A stretch of 64,000 nt of DNA, taken from NCBI GenBank assembly GCA_050250575.1, contig JBFWOJ010000001.1:248001-312000 (forward strand), in the 5' to 3' direction. The DNA is from SHVO01 sp050250575 (lineage in GTDB: Bacteria; Pseudomonadota; Alphaproteobacteria; Rhodospirillales; Rhodospirillaceae). Below, in pieces: positions 20,114-29,588 of this stretch (position 1 is its first letter; each line of letters starts with the position of its first letter). The notes beneath the pieces are model-generated. The model was given only the letters and a program-made list of their open reading frames with translations. It ran no database searches and was not told where the DNA came from. The translations under genes were made by a program, and so were the position numbers.

Positions 20114-22183
20114 TTATCCCTCGATCTTCGAGAAGTCGGCGACCTGGTTCATGGCCGAGACGATGCGCGAGAGCAGCTTGAGCCGCGCGGCGCGCTGCTC
20201 GGCATTGTCGGTGTTGACCGTGACCTTGTCGAAGAAAGCGTCGACCGGCGCGCGCAGCTGCGCGAGCAGTTTCATGGCGGCGCCGTACGCCTCTTTCTCG
20301 AGCACGGAACCGAGGGTGGCGTCCATGCCGTCGATGGCCTGAAGAAGGTCCGCGGCTTCGGCCGCACCGAGCGCCTCGCCGGTGACATCGCCCGTGTAGC
20401 TCTTGCTGTCCTTCTTCTCCTCGATCCGCACGATATTGGCGGCGCGGCGATAGGCGACGAGAAGGTTGGCGCCGTCATCGCTGGCGAGGAAGTCGCCCAG
20501 GGCATCGACGCGGGCGATGAGGCGGACGAGGTCGTCCTCCGTGCCCAACGCAAACACCGCCGCGACGTAGTCGTGCCGCACGCCTCTTTCGCGCAGGTGC
20601 ACCTTGAGGCGGTCGGCGAAGAAGTCCAGAACCTCCTCGGTGACCTTCCTGCCGTCGGCTTTCACCTTGTCGTAGCCGGCGAGCGCGGCGCCAAACGCCT
20701 CGCGCAGCGGCAGCCGCAGCTTGTTTTCGAGAATGATGCGGATGACCCCCAGCGCGGCTCGCCGCAGGGCGTACGGATCCTTTGAGCCTGTCGGCTTCTC
20801 GTTGATCGCGAAGAAGCCCACAAGACTATCGAGCTTGTCGGCAAGCGAAACGACAATGCTGAGCGGCTTCGACGGCGCCGCGTCCGCAGGCCCGAGCGGC
20901 GAATAATGTTCCGCGATGGCGTCGGCGATCGCGGGCGGCTCTTTATCATGGAGCGCGTAGTAGCGGCCCATGATGCCCTGAAGGTCGGGGAATTCGCCGA
21001 CCATGCCGGTGGAAAGATCGGCTTTGCAGAGGAGCGCCGCACGTTCGGCCGCAGCGCTTTCCGCGCCAGGCACGAAACGGGCAAGCCGGCCGGCGAGCTT
21101 CACCAGCCGCTTGACCTTGTCGTGCATGGTGCCGAGCTGGGCCTGGAAGACGCGCTCTTCCAGCTTCTGCACACGCGATTCCAGCCTCTCTTCCCGGTCC
21201 TGATCCCAGAAGAACTTGGCGTCCGACAGCCGCGCGCGAAGCACGCGTTCGTTGCCGGCGACGATCGCCTTGCCTTTGTCCTTCGTCTCCATGTTGGCGA
21301 TGACGCCGAACCGGTTGGCGAAGGCGCCGCTCTTGGTCGAGAGCGCGAAATACTTCTGATGTTTCCGCATCGCCGAGGTCATGACTTCGGGCGGCACGTC
21401 CATGAAGGCGGCGTCGATGGTGCCGAGTAGCGGCACCGGCCACTCCACGAGGCCGATCACCTCCTGCATCAGCCCGGGATCGGCGCGAACCGTCAGACCT
21501 TCGGCGGCGGCGAGGTCGGCAAGATCGTAGGCGATGCCGGCTTCACGCTCCGCGGGCTCGACCACGACTTTCGCCTTCTTGAGCTTGGCGATGTAGTCGG
21601 ACGCGTTCCTGACCTTGATCTCGCCCGGCGCGAGGAAACGATGGCCGACGGTCGTGTCACCCGCCTTCACGCCGGCGAATTCAACCGGCACCACGGCGCC
21701 GTCGAACAGGCATACGATCCGATGCAGAGGACGTACCCACCGCGTCGGGTTGGTGGCCCAGCGCATGGACTTCGGCCACGGCAATTGCGCGAGACCGGCT
21801 TCGATGACCTCCTTCAGCACCACCGCCGTCGGACGGCCTTTCCTGGTGACGACCGAGAAATAGAACTTTCCCTTGGGCAGCTCGCGGATCTCCGCCTGAC
21901 CGATCGACGAAAGGCCCGCGCCCTTGAGGAAGCCGGCGATCGCCTGTTCGGGCGCGCCGACCTGGGGGCCTTTGCGCTCCTCGGTCGTGTCCGGCTGGGA
22001 TGCCGGAATACCATCGGCGATGAGGGTGACGCGCCGGGAGCCCCCGACAGCGCGCAAGGCTTTCGCTTCGAGGCCCTGGGCCTTGAGGCTCTCGCCGACG
22101 ATGCGGGCGAGGTCCTCGGCGGCGCGCGCCTGCATGCGCGCGGGAATCTCTTCGGAGAAGATTTCGAGAAGAAGCTCAGGCAT
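20114..22183 (-). CDS. glyS: Glycine--tRNA ligase beta subunit
   Basis: 689 residues, the usual length for the beta subunit of bacterial alpha2beta2 glycyl-tRNA synthetase. It opens with MPELLLEIFSEEIPARMQ, the family signature, and has LPWPKSMRWATNPTRWVRP and a C-terminal DALR-like anticodon region. It binds tRNA-Gly and works with GlyQ to charge it. It starts 4 nt after the glyQ stop and is translationally coupled. Confidence 0.97.
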   Translation of the reverse strand: MPELLLEIFSEEIPARMQARAAEDLARIVGESLKAQGLEAKALRAVGGSRRVTLIADGIPASQPDTTEERKGPQVGAPEQAIAGFLKGAGLSSIGQAEIRELPKGKFYFSVVTRKGRPTAVVLKEVIEAGLAQLPWPKSMRWATNPTRWVRPLHRIVCLFDGAVVPVEFAGVKAGDTTVGHRFLAPGEIKVRNASDYIAKLKKAKVVVEPAEREAGIAYDLADLAAAEGLTVRADPGLMQEVIGLVEWPVPLLGTIDAAFMDVPPEVMTSAMRKHQKYFALSTKSGAFANRFGVIANMETKDKGKAIVAGNERVLRARLSDAKFFWDQDREERLESRVQKLEERVFQAQLGTMHDKVKRLVKLAGRLARFVPGAESAAAERAALLCKADLSTGMVGEFPDLQGIMGRYYALHDKEPPAIADAIAEHYSPLGPADAAPSKPLSIVVSLADKLDSLVGFFAINEKPTGSKDPYALRRAALGVIRIILENKLRLPLREAFGAALAGYDKVKADGRKVTEEVLDFFADRLKVHLRERGVRHDYVAAVFALGTEDDLVRLIARVDALGDFLASDDGANLLVAYRRAANIVRIEEKKDSKSYTGDVTGEALGAAEAADLLQAIDGMDATLGSVLEKEAYGAAMKLLAQLRAPVDAFFDKVTVNTDNAEQRAARLKLLSRIVSAMNQVADFSKIEG

Positions 22184-22186
22184 GGC

Positions 22187-23227
<1,041 letters not shown>

Positions 23228-23292
23228 CAGTCTGATCCGTACTTATAAGGAGCGGGCGAAACTACCGACCGCCCCGCCCGGAATCAACAGAC

Positions 23293-23532
23293 TCAGGCCT
23301 TTTCGCAGGAACAAGTGGTTCCGGCCGCGACATATGCGCCACATTTGCGGCACGGGACGAGGTCCTGGACGGCCGGCGGGCCGCCGCGGCCCCGGGAGGG
23401 CGCCTTCGGGTCGACACCGGCCATGCGCGCGGCGGCGCGGGTCATGTCGTTCAGGCGCCAGCGATACTTGAAGCCGAGATAGATCACGATGATGACGCCG
23501 ATCGTGAAAAGGACTTTGAGGATGCTGATCAT
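23293..23532 (-). CDS. Small membrane protein with CxxC-CxC zinc-ribbon-like end
   Basis: 79 residues. An N-terminal membrane helix (ILKVLFTIGVIIVIYLGF) is followed by a basic stretch and a C-terminal CRKCGAYVAAGTTCSC, which looks like a metal-binding ribbon. Its start overlaps the stop of the S49 peptidase gene, so it is coupled to that gene and may be its membrane partner. Function unknown. Confidence 0.75.
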   Translation of the reverse strand: MISILKVLFTIGVIIVIYLGFKYRWRLNDMTRAAARMAGVDPKAPSRGRGGPPAVQDLVPCRKCGAYVAAGTTCSCEKA

Positions 23533-24413
23533 CAGAGGCCAAAGCGCGCCCAGTGCGCTCTTTCCTCGACGGCGGCGATCAGATCGGACGCCCAGCCCAT
23601 ACGGGCGTCGGCGCTCTCGGGCGCCGCGAAGCCGACGCGTCCCAAACGCCGCTCAAGCCAGCTCCTGGGGCGCTCGATGGTGACGAAACGCACGTCGGGA
23701 CCGTACTTGCGGCGCATGATGGTGCGCATATCGCCGAGGCCGTCGACGAGGCCGATCTCGAGCGCACGTTCGCCCGTCCATATGTCGCCGTTGAAGAGCG
23801 TTTCATCGGAGGCGGTCAGGCGCTCGCCGCGGCGCTGGCGGACGAAGGCCGTGAATTGTTTGTGGATGTCCTTCTGGATCGCGTCGAGACGGACGACGTC
23901 CTCGGGATTCTCAGGCTTGAAGGGATCGAGGAAGCTCTTGTGCTCGCCTTGCGCATGGACGCGGCGCTCGACGCCCATCTTCGCGATCAGGTCCTGGAAG
24001 CCGAAGCTGGCGGAGATCACGCCGATCGATCCGACCACTGACATGGCGTCGGCGTAGATCTCATCGGCGGCGAGCGCGAGCCAGTAGCCGCCCGACGCGG
24101 CAATATCCTCGGCAAAGGCGAACACCGGAATCTTGTTGTCCTTGGAGAGCTGGCGGATGCGACCGGCGATCTGCGCCGATTGAACCGGCGAGCCCCCCGG
24201 CGAGTTCACCTGCAGGCACACCGCGCGCACATGCTTGCTGAAAGCTTTCTTCAGGGTCTGATCGAGGCCGTTGAGGCTGAGGCCGCGGCGGCCCATGCCG
24301 ATGGCGCCGATGACGCCTTGAAGGCGCACGACCGCGACCGACGGCGTCGGCAGCTTTGCGCGTACGATGCCGTGCTCGGCGAGAAAATCGTTGATGCGTT
24401 CCAGCGCTTCCAT
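23532..24413 (-). CDS. S49 family peptidase (SppA-like)
   Basis: 293 residues from the ATG at 24413; the open frame upstream to 24563 has no domain support. Motifs: VAVVRLQGVIG, the catalytic Ser in EDIAASGGYWLALAADEIYA and the general-base Lys in GEHKSFLDPF, matching the Ser-Lys dyad of single-domain (short) SppA. It degrades signal peptides or membrane peptides. No N-terminal membrane helix is obvious, so it may dock via the small membrane protein encoded just downstream. Confidence 0.9.
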   Translation of the reverse strand: MEALERINDFLAEHGIVRAKLPTPSVAVVRLQGVIGAIGMGRRGLSLNGLDQTLKKAFSKHVRAVCLQVNSPGGSPVQSAQIAGRIRQLSKDNKIPVFAFAEDIAASGGYWLALAADEIYADAMSVVGSIGVISASFGFQDLIAKMGVERRVHAQGEHKSFLDPFKPENPEDVVRLDAIQKDIHKQFTAFVRQRRGERLTASDETLFNGDIWTGERALEIGLVDGLGDMRTIMRRKYGPDVRFVTIERPRSWLERRLGRVGFAAPESADARMGWASDLIAAVEERAHWARFGL

Positions 24414-24441
24414 GGCGGCCAGTCTAACCGGTGCGTCCGCT

Positions 24442-25170
24442 TTATAGAAGCGCGCCGGCGCTGCGTAACACGGCGTCCGCGGCCGCGGTGAAAGCGCCGC
24501 TTTCCTCGTGCAGAACGAGCCCCGGGAGAAGCGTGTCCGGTGTGCGGCGGTCCTTCCCGGCATCGACGATCACGCGGCGCGCCGGTTGCCCCGACTTCGG
24601 ATAGATCGGACGGATGCGTATGTCGCCGGCGCGGCCCGCGAGCGCGGCGAGGATATCGGACAAACGGTCGGCGCGGTGGATCATCACAAGCCGGCCTTTC
24701 GGCCTCAGCGCCGCGAGACAAGCCTTTATCCACCCGGCGAGATCGAGATGGCTCTCCATATGGGCGCGCGCGAGGGAGTCATCCGGAGGCGGCGTGCCGT
24801 CATCACCGAACGGCGGGTTGGTCATGACGAGGTCGAACACGCCATGGTTTCCGCGGGCGATGTCTCCGCTCAAGATGCGCGCCGCGCCGTCCAGCCTGTT
24901 CAGCCCGATGCCGGCGCGGGCGTGGTCCGCGAGCGTTTCCTGGATCTCGATGCCGGTGAGTTGGACACCGGGAACGCGGGCGGCGAGGCAAAACATCGCT
25001 GCCCCGGTGCCGCACCCGGCGTCGAGCACGTGCTGGCCGGCGCGGGCCGGCGTCGCCGCGGCGAGAAGAACGGGATCGACGGCGACGCGATAGCCGCTCG
25101 CCGGCTGGCGGATATGCACGCGGCCGTCGAGAAGGCGATCGTCGGTGCTGGCTGTGTCCGAAGGGACCAT
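24442..25170 (-). CDS. TrmN6-like class I methyltransferase
   Basis: 242 residues. The ATG at 25170 is chosen for GGGATCCT just upstream; an ATG at 25233 is also open. The SAM-binding loop is LDAGCGTGAAMFCLA, followed by GIEIQ and the amino-methyltransferase motif NPPF (DLVMTNPPFGDDG). This is the pattern of tRNA1(Val) adenine-37 N6-methyltransferases, a reasonable but not exclusive call. It lies 34 nt downstream of the TetR gene on the same strand. Confidence 0.87.
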   Translation of the reverse strand: MVPSDTASTDDRLLDGRVHIRQPASGYRVAVDPVLLAAATPARAGQHVLDAGCGTGAAMFCLAARVPGVQLTGIEIQETLADHARAGIGLNRLDGAARILSGDIARGNHGVFDLVMTNPPFGDDGTPPPDDSLARAHMESHLDLAGWIKACLAALRPKGRLVMIHRADRLSDILAALAGRAGDIRIRPIYPKSGQPARRVIVDAGKDRRTPDTLLPGLVLHEESGAFTAAADAVLRSAGALL

Positions 25171-25204
25171 AGGATCCCAGGATAGCGCGCAATCGGCGTG
25201 CGCT

Positions 25205-25888
25205 CTACCGTGCCGGCTTACGCTTGGGGCCACGGCTGCGCGGCGGTCTGGCCTTATCCCAACCCTCCAGCAGCACGCCCGCGGCGTCCTTCGCCTGGGC
25301 CGCGGCGTTCCTGTTGCCGGCGCGGGCGCTCATGATCGCGCCCTCCATCAGCATCATCCAGGCGCCCGCGAGGCGGTTCGGATCGGGAAGCTTGGCGGCG
25401 CGCGCCAGCTGCGCGATGAAGCTTTCGATCTGGCCGAGCTTCTGCGCCGTAGCCTTGTGCACGGGCGAGCCGATGTCGGACTCGCAGATGATGCGCAGGA
25501 AAGGACAGCCTTCGAAGCCGTCGGCTTCGAACCACTCCTGGAACAGGTCGAAGATCGCCAGCAGGCGTGCGTGCGGGGCCGTCGCCCGCGCCTTCACTCC
25601 CGCCTTCAACCAGCCAACCGTCCAGCGCTTGGCGCGCAGATCAAGGAACGCCAAGACCAGATTCTCTTTGGACTGGAAGTGATGATACAGCGTCATCTTG
25701 GCGACGCCGGAGCGCGCACTGATGGTGTCCACGCCGACGAGGTTGATACCCTGGGCGGAGAACAGTTCGTAGGCGGCCTCGAGGATTTTCTGGCGCGTCA
25801 AACCGCGCCGTCTCGAGGGGATGAGGTCGTCCGTATCGCTCAAACGTCGTTCCTGGCCTAGCGAAGAGGCTGCCCCGTGCGAAGCCAC
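25205..25888 (-). CDS. TetR/AcrR family transcriptional regulator
   Basis: 227 residues. The N-terminal HTH is clear (RQKILEAAYELFSAQGINL, VDTISARSGVAKMTLYHHFQ, SKENLVLAFL). The C-terminal ligand domain carries GFEGCPFLRIICESD, like TetR proteins with a conserved CPF segment (LmrA/YxaF/NemR-like). It ends in a basic tail (RSRGPKRKPAR). It would repress itself or a neighbour in response to a small molecule. Possible operator 150 nt upstream. Confidence 0.9.
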   Translation of the reverse strand: MASHGAASSLGQERRLSDTDDLIPSRRRGLTRQKILEAAYELFSAQGINLVGVDTISARSGVAKMTLYHHFQSKENLVLAFLDLRAKRWTVGWLKAGVKARATAPHARLLAIFDLFQEWFEADGFEGCPFLRIICESDIGSPVHKATAQKLGQIESFIAQLARAAKLPDPNRLAGAWMMLMEGAIMSARAGNRNAAAQAKDAAGVLLEGWDKARPPRSRGPKRKPAR

Positions 25889-26189
25889 TTCCTCGGCAGT
25901 GATTACCTATGATGGGACGCACCTTACAACTCCTCCCCCGTGCTTTTTTTGACCCAGGTCAATCATTGCGCGCCCGCGACGCGAATTCCGGCGTCTCAAC
26001 GGCCGACATAACTGCGTTGAAGGTCCGGCCCCTGACATTATACAGGTCGGTCTAGGTTTGCCAGTTTGGCAAAGCGCACCGATGCACGCTCCCGGCGGGG
26101 TTTTAGCATCCGGGGCACCGCGCGGCCGTGGGCGCCCTCCGTGAAACCGCACCGGCGGAGCGACGTTAGCCTTCCATAAGGAGGCACAG
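25889..26189. other. Divergent intergenic region (TetR / lipoprotein)
   Basis: 301 nt with no convincing gene. It separates the TetR gene (minus) from the small lipoprotein gene (plus). The imperfect palindrome near its centre is the only candidate regulatory element I see. A Shine-Dalgarno (AAGGAGG) lies 7 nt before the lipoprotein ATG. Confidence 0.6.
26039..26054. promoter_or_regulatory. Candidate TetR operator
   Basis: TATACAGGTCGGTCTA: 10 of 16 positions are symmetric and the right half CGGTCTA matches the TAGACCG half-site of several NemR/AcuR-like TetR proteins. It sits about 150 bp upstream of both the TetR start and the lipoprotein start. Imperfect and based on memory of related sites. 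Confidence 0.35.
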
Positions 26190-26426
26190 ATGTCCGAACT
26201 TGGCCGCGTATTTCTGCTGGCGCCCCTCGTTCTCGTTGTGGTCGGCGGCTGCACCCGCGTGACAAACGAGATCGCCATGCCCGGCACCTATACCTTCAGC
26301 TGCGCGCGCGGGCTCGATGCCGACTGCGACGCGCAGGCCTATGCCGCATGTCCGAGGGGCTACGAGAACGAAGCCAACATCGCCGCGGACTCGCGGGTGC
26401 AGACACGGGTCATTCGCTGCAAGTAG
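26190..26426 (+). CDS. Small cysteine-rich lipoprotein
   Basis: 78 residues. The N-terminal helix (FLLAPLVLVVVGGC) ends in a lipobox with Cys21. The mature part contains four further cysteines (TFSCARG, DADCDAQAYAAC, IRC), probably in disulfides in the periplasm. The ribosome-binding site is AAGGAGG, 7 nt upstream. Function unknown. A GC-rich stem-loop follows it. Confidence 0.75.
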   Translation: MSELGRVFLLAPLVLVVVGGCTRVTNEIAMPGTYTFSCARGLDADCDAQAYAACPRGYENEANIAADSRVQTRVIRCK

Positions 26427-26453
26427 GCGCAACGGGACGCTGCGGAAAACAGC

Positions 26454-26480
26454 GAGCGGCCGCGGGGGGCGCGGCCGCTC
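26454..26480 (+). terminator. GC-rich stem-loop after the lipoprotein gene
   Basis: Perfect 10-bp stem (GAGCGGCCGC and GCGGCCGCTC) with a 7-nt G-rich loop, 28 nt after the lipoprotein stop. No T tract follows, so it may be a weak terminator or mRNA-end stabiliser. Confidence 0.55.
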
Positions 26481-26612
26481 TGGCTGCTAGGGGACAGCCG
26501 TCTCGGTGATCAGGGGGGATTCCCGAGACAGGATGCACATAATTTGCGCACGCGGCCAATCAAGGGCCGCGGGGCTCACACTTCTGTCATCTCGGTCTGA
26601 GAACAGGCCCGG

Positions 26613-26873
26613 CTATTTCGTCCCGGTGGAGGGCGCCGAGGGCGCAGGCTCGTCGATGGGCATCGACGCGGCCTCAAGGGCCGCCGGCAGCGTTTTTGCT
26701 ATTTCTCGTGCGGTCTCGCCGTCGGCCAGGGCGATCCCGCAGGTGGCGAGCACCTCGGGGTCCATCACAAAAATGCGGTTCTCGCTCATGACAACATACT
26801 CTTTGCCGACCTCAAAGGAGGGAGGCGTCCTGTCGGACTCAACTGCCGGACCACGGATGTGGTTCCATAACAT
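26613..26873 (-). CDS. Hypothetical small protein
   Basis: 86 residues with no recognised family. The core VGKEYVVMSENRIFVMD and ALADGETAREIAKTLPAAL suggest a small folded domain, ending in an Ala/Ser/Pro-rich tail. The ATG at 26873 has no clear ribosome-binding site; an ATG at 26789 (SENRIFVMD) is an alternative start. It could also be a chance open frame. Confidence 0.45.
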   Translation of the reverse strand: MLWNHIRGPAVESDRTPPSFEVGKEYVVMSENRIFVMDPEVLATCGIALADGETAREIAKTLPAALEAASMPIDEPAPSAPSTGTK

Positions 26874-26940
26874 TTTGGCGTGCGACGCGCCTGTTCGTGA
26901 CTTAAGGAAACAGCGGCGGCTCTTGTGTCGTTAGGCTCAC

Positions 26941-27150
26941 ATGACGACTTTCATGTGCCGCACCATCACCCGCGCCGGAGCGCCTCAGCCGCCCTTCTTG
27001 ATCACGGCGCGCGAGCCGTTGGAAGCCGTGGCCAAGGCGAGTCTCAAGCTGGCCGGCGAGGATTACCGGGCGGTGGAGATCTGGACCGGCGAGAAGCGGG
27101 TGATTGCGCTGAAAAACCCCTGCATTCCGAAATCGCGCTATCTCAGCTAG
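26941..27150 (+). CDS. Hypothetical small protein, relative of the convergent 27157-27369 gene
   Basis: 69 residues. The segment AVEIWTGEKRVIALK, after a helix (REPLEAVAKASLKLAGED), matches in order the AIEIWQGADLVLLRK segment of the gene facing it, so the two look like diverged paralogues. No function known; small alphaproteobacterial proteins with this 'VEIWdG.rlV' ending are common. Stops are only 7 nt apart. Confidence 0.6.
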   Translation: MTTFMCRTITRAGAPQPPFLITAREPLEAVAKASLKLAGEDYRAVEIWTGEKRVIALKNPCIPKSRYLS

Positions 27151-27156
27151 GAGCCG

Positions 27157-27369
27157 TCAGCTCACCAGCAGCTCGAGACACTTCTTGCGCTGGAGCGCGG
27201 CGCGCTTGCGCAGGAGCACGAGATCAGCGCCCTGCCATATCTCGATGGCAGCTTCGCTGCGCATGAACTTGGTGGCAAGAACCGCCGCGTCTTCGGCGTT
27301 GGCGGCGTCGATCGGCGGCAACGTGACGCGCCGATTTTTCCCGTAGACCAGAAAACAGCGGTAAACCAA
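27157..27369 (-). CDS. Hypothetical small protein, paralogue-like partner of the 26941-27150 gene
   Basis: 70 residues. It contains the same layout as the facing gene: an alanine-rich helix (IDAANAEDAAVLATKFM) and AIEIWQGADLVLLRK. It ends with a basic tail (RAALQRKKCLELLVS). The tail-to-tail arrangement and shared ending make a duplicated pair plausible. No function known. Confidence 0.62.
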   Translation of the reverse strand: MVYRCFLVYGKNRRVTLPPIDAANAEDAAVLATKFMRSEAAIEIWQGADLVLLRKRAALQRKKCLELLVS

Positions 27370-27468
27370 ACAGCACCTGAGATATGTTACGAGACGTTAA
27401 CGCGCTCCCGGTGCAAAAGTTGCACCCGTCGCCGTCCTCGCGCCCTTCGCAACATTCTCGCTCTCACG

Positions 27469-27786
27469 TTACACGTGCGGATCCGGACTGTTGGGATTTG
27501 CCGCACCTTCCTGCACGACGATCTGGGCGACGGATGCGGCCCGCCGGAATACCGCGGCTTCTTCATACTCGGGGTCGTTGAAAAACGCCTCGCAGTGCGC
27601 CTGGGTCGGAAACTCAAGGATCACCATGCGGTCCTTGAAGGGCATGCCTTCGAGCGTCGTCACCGGGTTTCCGCGGGTCAGAAATCTGCCGCCGTGCCGG
27701 GCGATGAGCGCGGGCGTGCGCGCCGTGTATTTCAGGTAGGTCTGCGGATCGTGCACGGCGACGGTGGCGACGAGATAGGCGGGCAT
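27469..27786 (-). CDS. DUF1330 domain-containing protein
   Basis: 105 residues from the ATG at 27786 (GGGGAGGAAACC upstream); the frame upstream to 28065 is a shadow of the facing exonuclease gene. Features typical of DUF1330: AYLVATVAVHDPQTYLKY, a conserved HGGRFLTRGN, and DRMVILEFPTQAHCEAFFNDPEYE. Relatives adopt a ferredoxin-like dimeric fold; enzymatic role not established. It faces away from the exonuclease gene. Confidence 0.9.
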   Translation of the reverse strand: MPAYLVATVAVHDPQTYLKYTARTPALIARHGGRFLTRGNPVTTLEGMPFKDRMVILEFPTQAHCEAFFNDPEYEEAAVFRRAASVAQIVVQEGAANPNSPDPHV

Positions 27787-27946
27787 GGTTTCCTCCCCTG
27801 GACGCGAGACGGAAACGGTAGCACCGCCGCGCCGCATTATCCCCGCAAATCCGCCGCGCCTGCACAGAAGACAAAGTACGACCGGCCGGGCGGCCATGGA
27901 ACGAACGCCGCGCGAGGAGGTTCCTAAAGGTGGGAATGAGGTGGGA

Positions 27947-28777
27947 ATGGCCGCAGCAATGAAAGTCGCGACCTTCAACATCAACAACGTCGTGCGGCGC
28001 CTGCCCCGCCTGCTGGCCTGGCTGCGCCGCGCCAAACCCGATGTGGTGTGCCTGCAGGAACTCAAGGCCGAGGATGCGGCCTTTCCGGCGGCCGCGCTCG
28101 CGAAAGCCGGCTACGGCGCGGCCTGGGTCGGGCAGCGCACGTACAACGGCGTTGCCATTCTGGCCAAGGGCAGCGCGCCGGTGGTCACGCGCCGGGCGCT
28201 GCCCGGCGATGACGCGGATGTTCAAAGCCGCTACCTCGAGGCCGCCGTGAACGGCGTCCTGGTGGCGTCGATCTATTTGCCGAACGGCAATCCGCAGCCG
28301 GGGCCGAAGTTCGACTACAAGCTTGCCTGGTTCGCGCGGCTGATCGCGCACGCGCGTACATTGAAGAAAGCGAAGGTGCCGGTCATCCTGGCGGGCGACT
28401 TCAACGTGGTGCCGACGCCGTTCGACATTTATCAAACGACCTCGTACGACGACGACGCGCTGTTGCAGCCGGAAACCCGCGCCGCCTTCCGGAAACTGAT
28501 GAAACAGGGTTGGACCGATTGCGTGCGAGCGCTGCATCCGGATACGCCGATGTATTCCTTCTGGGATTACTTCCGCAACCGCTGGCCGCGGGACGCGGGG
28601 TTGCGCAACGACTTCATTCTGGTGAGTCCGGAGCTTGCGCCCGCCTTGCGCGCCGCCGGTGTCGACCGCGCCGAGCGCGGCAAAGAGGGTGCGAGCGATC
28701 ACGCGCCGGTGTGGGCGGAACTGGATTTCCCGGGCGGCCCGCCGACGCGGGCCGCGCCGCGCCGGCGCAGGCGATGA
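27947..28777 (+). CDS. xthA: Exonuclease III-type AP endonuclease/exodeoxyribonuclease
   Basis: 276 residues from the ATG at 27947 (GAGGTGGG just upstream); another ATG at 27959 would also fit. Motifs of the ExoIII/EEP family: FNINNVVRRL, DVVCLQELKAED (catalytic Glu), ILAGDFNVVPTPFD, LRNDFILVS and GASDHAPVWAEL (catalytic His). It would act in base-excision repair. Basic tail RRRRR at the C-terminus may aid DNA contact. Divergent from DUF1330. Confidence 0.92.
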   Translation: MAAAMKVATFNINNVVRRLPRLLAWLRRAKPDVVCLQELKAEDAAFPAAALAKAGYGAAWVGQRTYNGVAILAKGSAPVVTRRALPGDDADVQSRYLEAAVNGVLVASIYLPNGNPQPGPKFDYKLAWFARLIAHARTLKKAKVPVILAGDFNVVPTPFDIYQTTSYDDDALLQPETRAAFRKLMKQGWTDCVRALHPDTPMYSFWDYFRNRWPRDAGLRNDFILVSPELAPALRAAGVDRAERGKEGASDHAPVWAELDFPGGPPTRAAPRRRRR

Positions 28778-28795
28778 CGGAACGCCTCGTTGAGC

Positions 28796-28825
28796 GGTGA
28801 CACTGGTGATCGGTGACACTGGTGA
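28796..28825. repeat. 14-bp direct repeat GGTGACACTGGTGA
   Basis: Two exact copies start at 28796 and 28812, 16 bp apart, just after the xthA stop. Further GGTGA words occur at 28886, 28896 and 28906. Confidence 0.8.
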
Positions 28826-29027
28826 CGCGTGACATTTCGCGAAAAAACGGCGCACGGTTCAATGGGCGGCATCATTCCGGCGCGCGGTGACGAGTGGTGA
28901 AGCCTGGTGACGCTTCCGGACCGTGGGATGGCCCCCGCATCGCGGACGGCCGACGCACAATGAACGTGTCTCAAAAAAGGCGTTCACTCCACTCCAACGC
29001 ATGTAACGAAAAAAACCTACGCCGCGC

Positions 29028-29131
29028 GCGACATTGTGGCGGAGGAGCGGAATTTCACGCCGTGCCAATTGTTTGCGCGCCGTCCGGTCGCGCGACATTT
29101 CACGCGACATTACGCGACATTACGCGACATT
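29028..29131. repeat. GCGACATT repeat cluster with 10-bp tandem period
   Basis: GCGACATT starts at 29028, 29092, 29104, 29114 and 29124. The last three are in tandem with a 10-bp period (ACGCGACATT), i.e. about one helical turn. The first and last copies both continue into TGTGGC. Confidence 0.8.
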
Positions 29132-29360
29132 GTGGCAAAAGAGGAGAATGAGGGCTGTGTCCTACGGCCGTCACCCGGCTCGGTACATGCACCGGGGAGA
29201 GGACCGTGGCCGGCTCAACCGGCCATGGCGCACGGGACGCCGGGCCCGAGAGCGCGGCTATGGAAGCAATCCGACCTTGTCATAGACCAGGGGACGCTGT
29301 CAAGGAAAAAGGGACTTTCGGTCTGCGAGGGAAATTCTGCGATCGCGAACCCTTGCGCGA

Positions 29361-29579
29361 TTATGCCCGGCCTTCCTCCAGGAATTCCGGACAAATGTCC
29401 AATGCGATCCGCCGCGCGCGAGCGAGATCGTCTTCCAGCACCATCAGGCGGCGGGGAAAGGCCGCGCCGTAGATGTCGGCGATGCCGTCGAACTCCACCG
29501 CGTCGATGCCGGCTTCGGCGAGGGCGGCGAGCAGCGCGGAGATCAGAACCGGGTTATCGCTGCGCAAGAGTTCGACCAT
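29361..29579 (-). CDS. DUF2007 family protein
   Basis: 72 residues. It matches the small DUF2007 family ('putative signal transducing protein'): VELLRSDNPVLISALLAAL, AGIDAVEF, and RRLMVLEDDLARARRIA. Function unproven. It starts just 9 nt past the stop of the S1/P1 nuclease gene on the same strand. Confidence 0.85.
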   Translation of the reverse strand: MVELLRSDNPVLISALLAALAEAGIDAVEFDGIADIYGAAFPRRLMVLEDDLARARRIALDICPEFLEEGRA

Positions 29580-29588
29580 GACGAAGCT

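Larger units (their letters stand above)
28778..29360. other. 583-nt repeat-bearing intergenic region
   Basis: No gene can be supported between xthA and the DUF2007 gene. The left part has GGTGA seven times in about 115 bp (two copies of a 14-bp unit 16 bp apart, 28796-28825); the right part has GCGACATT five times (28986-29131), three of them in tandem with a 10-bp period. Codon statistics of the open frames look like shadows. Purpose unknown. Confidence 0.55.

Noticed and set aside
28796..29131. CRISPR-like array
   Set aside because: Repeat units are too short (8-14 bp), with no regular spacers and no cas genes.
29036..29581. Plus frame of 181 codons through the repeat region
   Set aside because: Low-complexity Arg-rich translation overlapping the DUF2007 gene; no supporting start.
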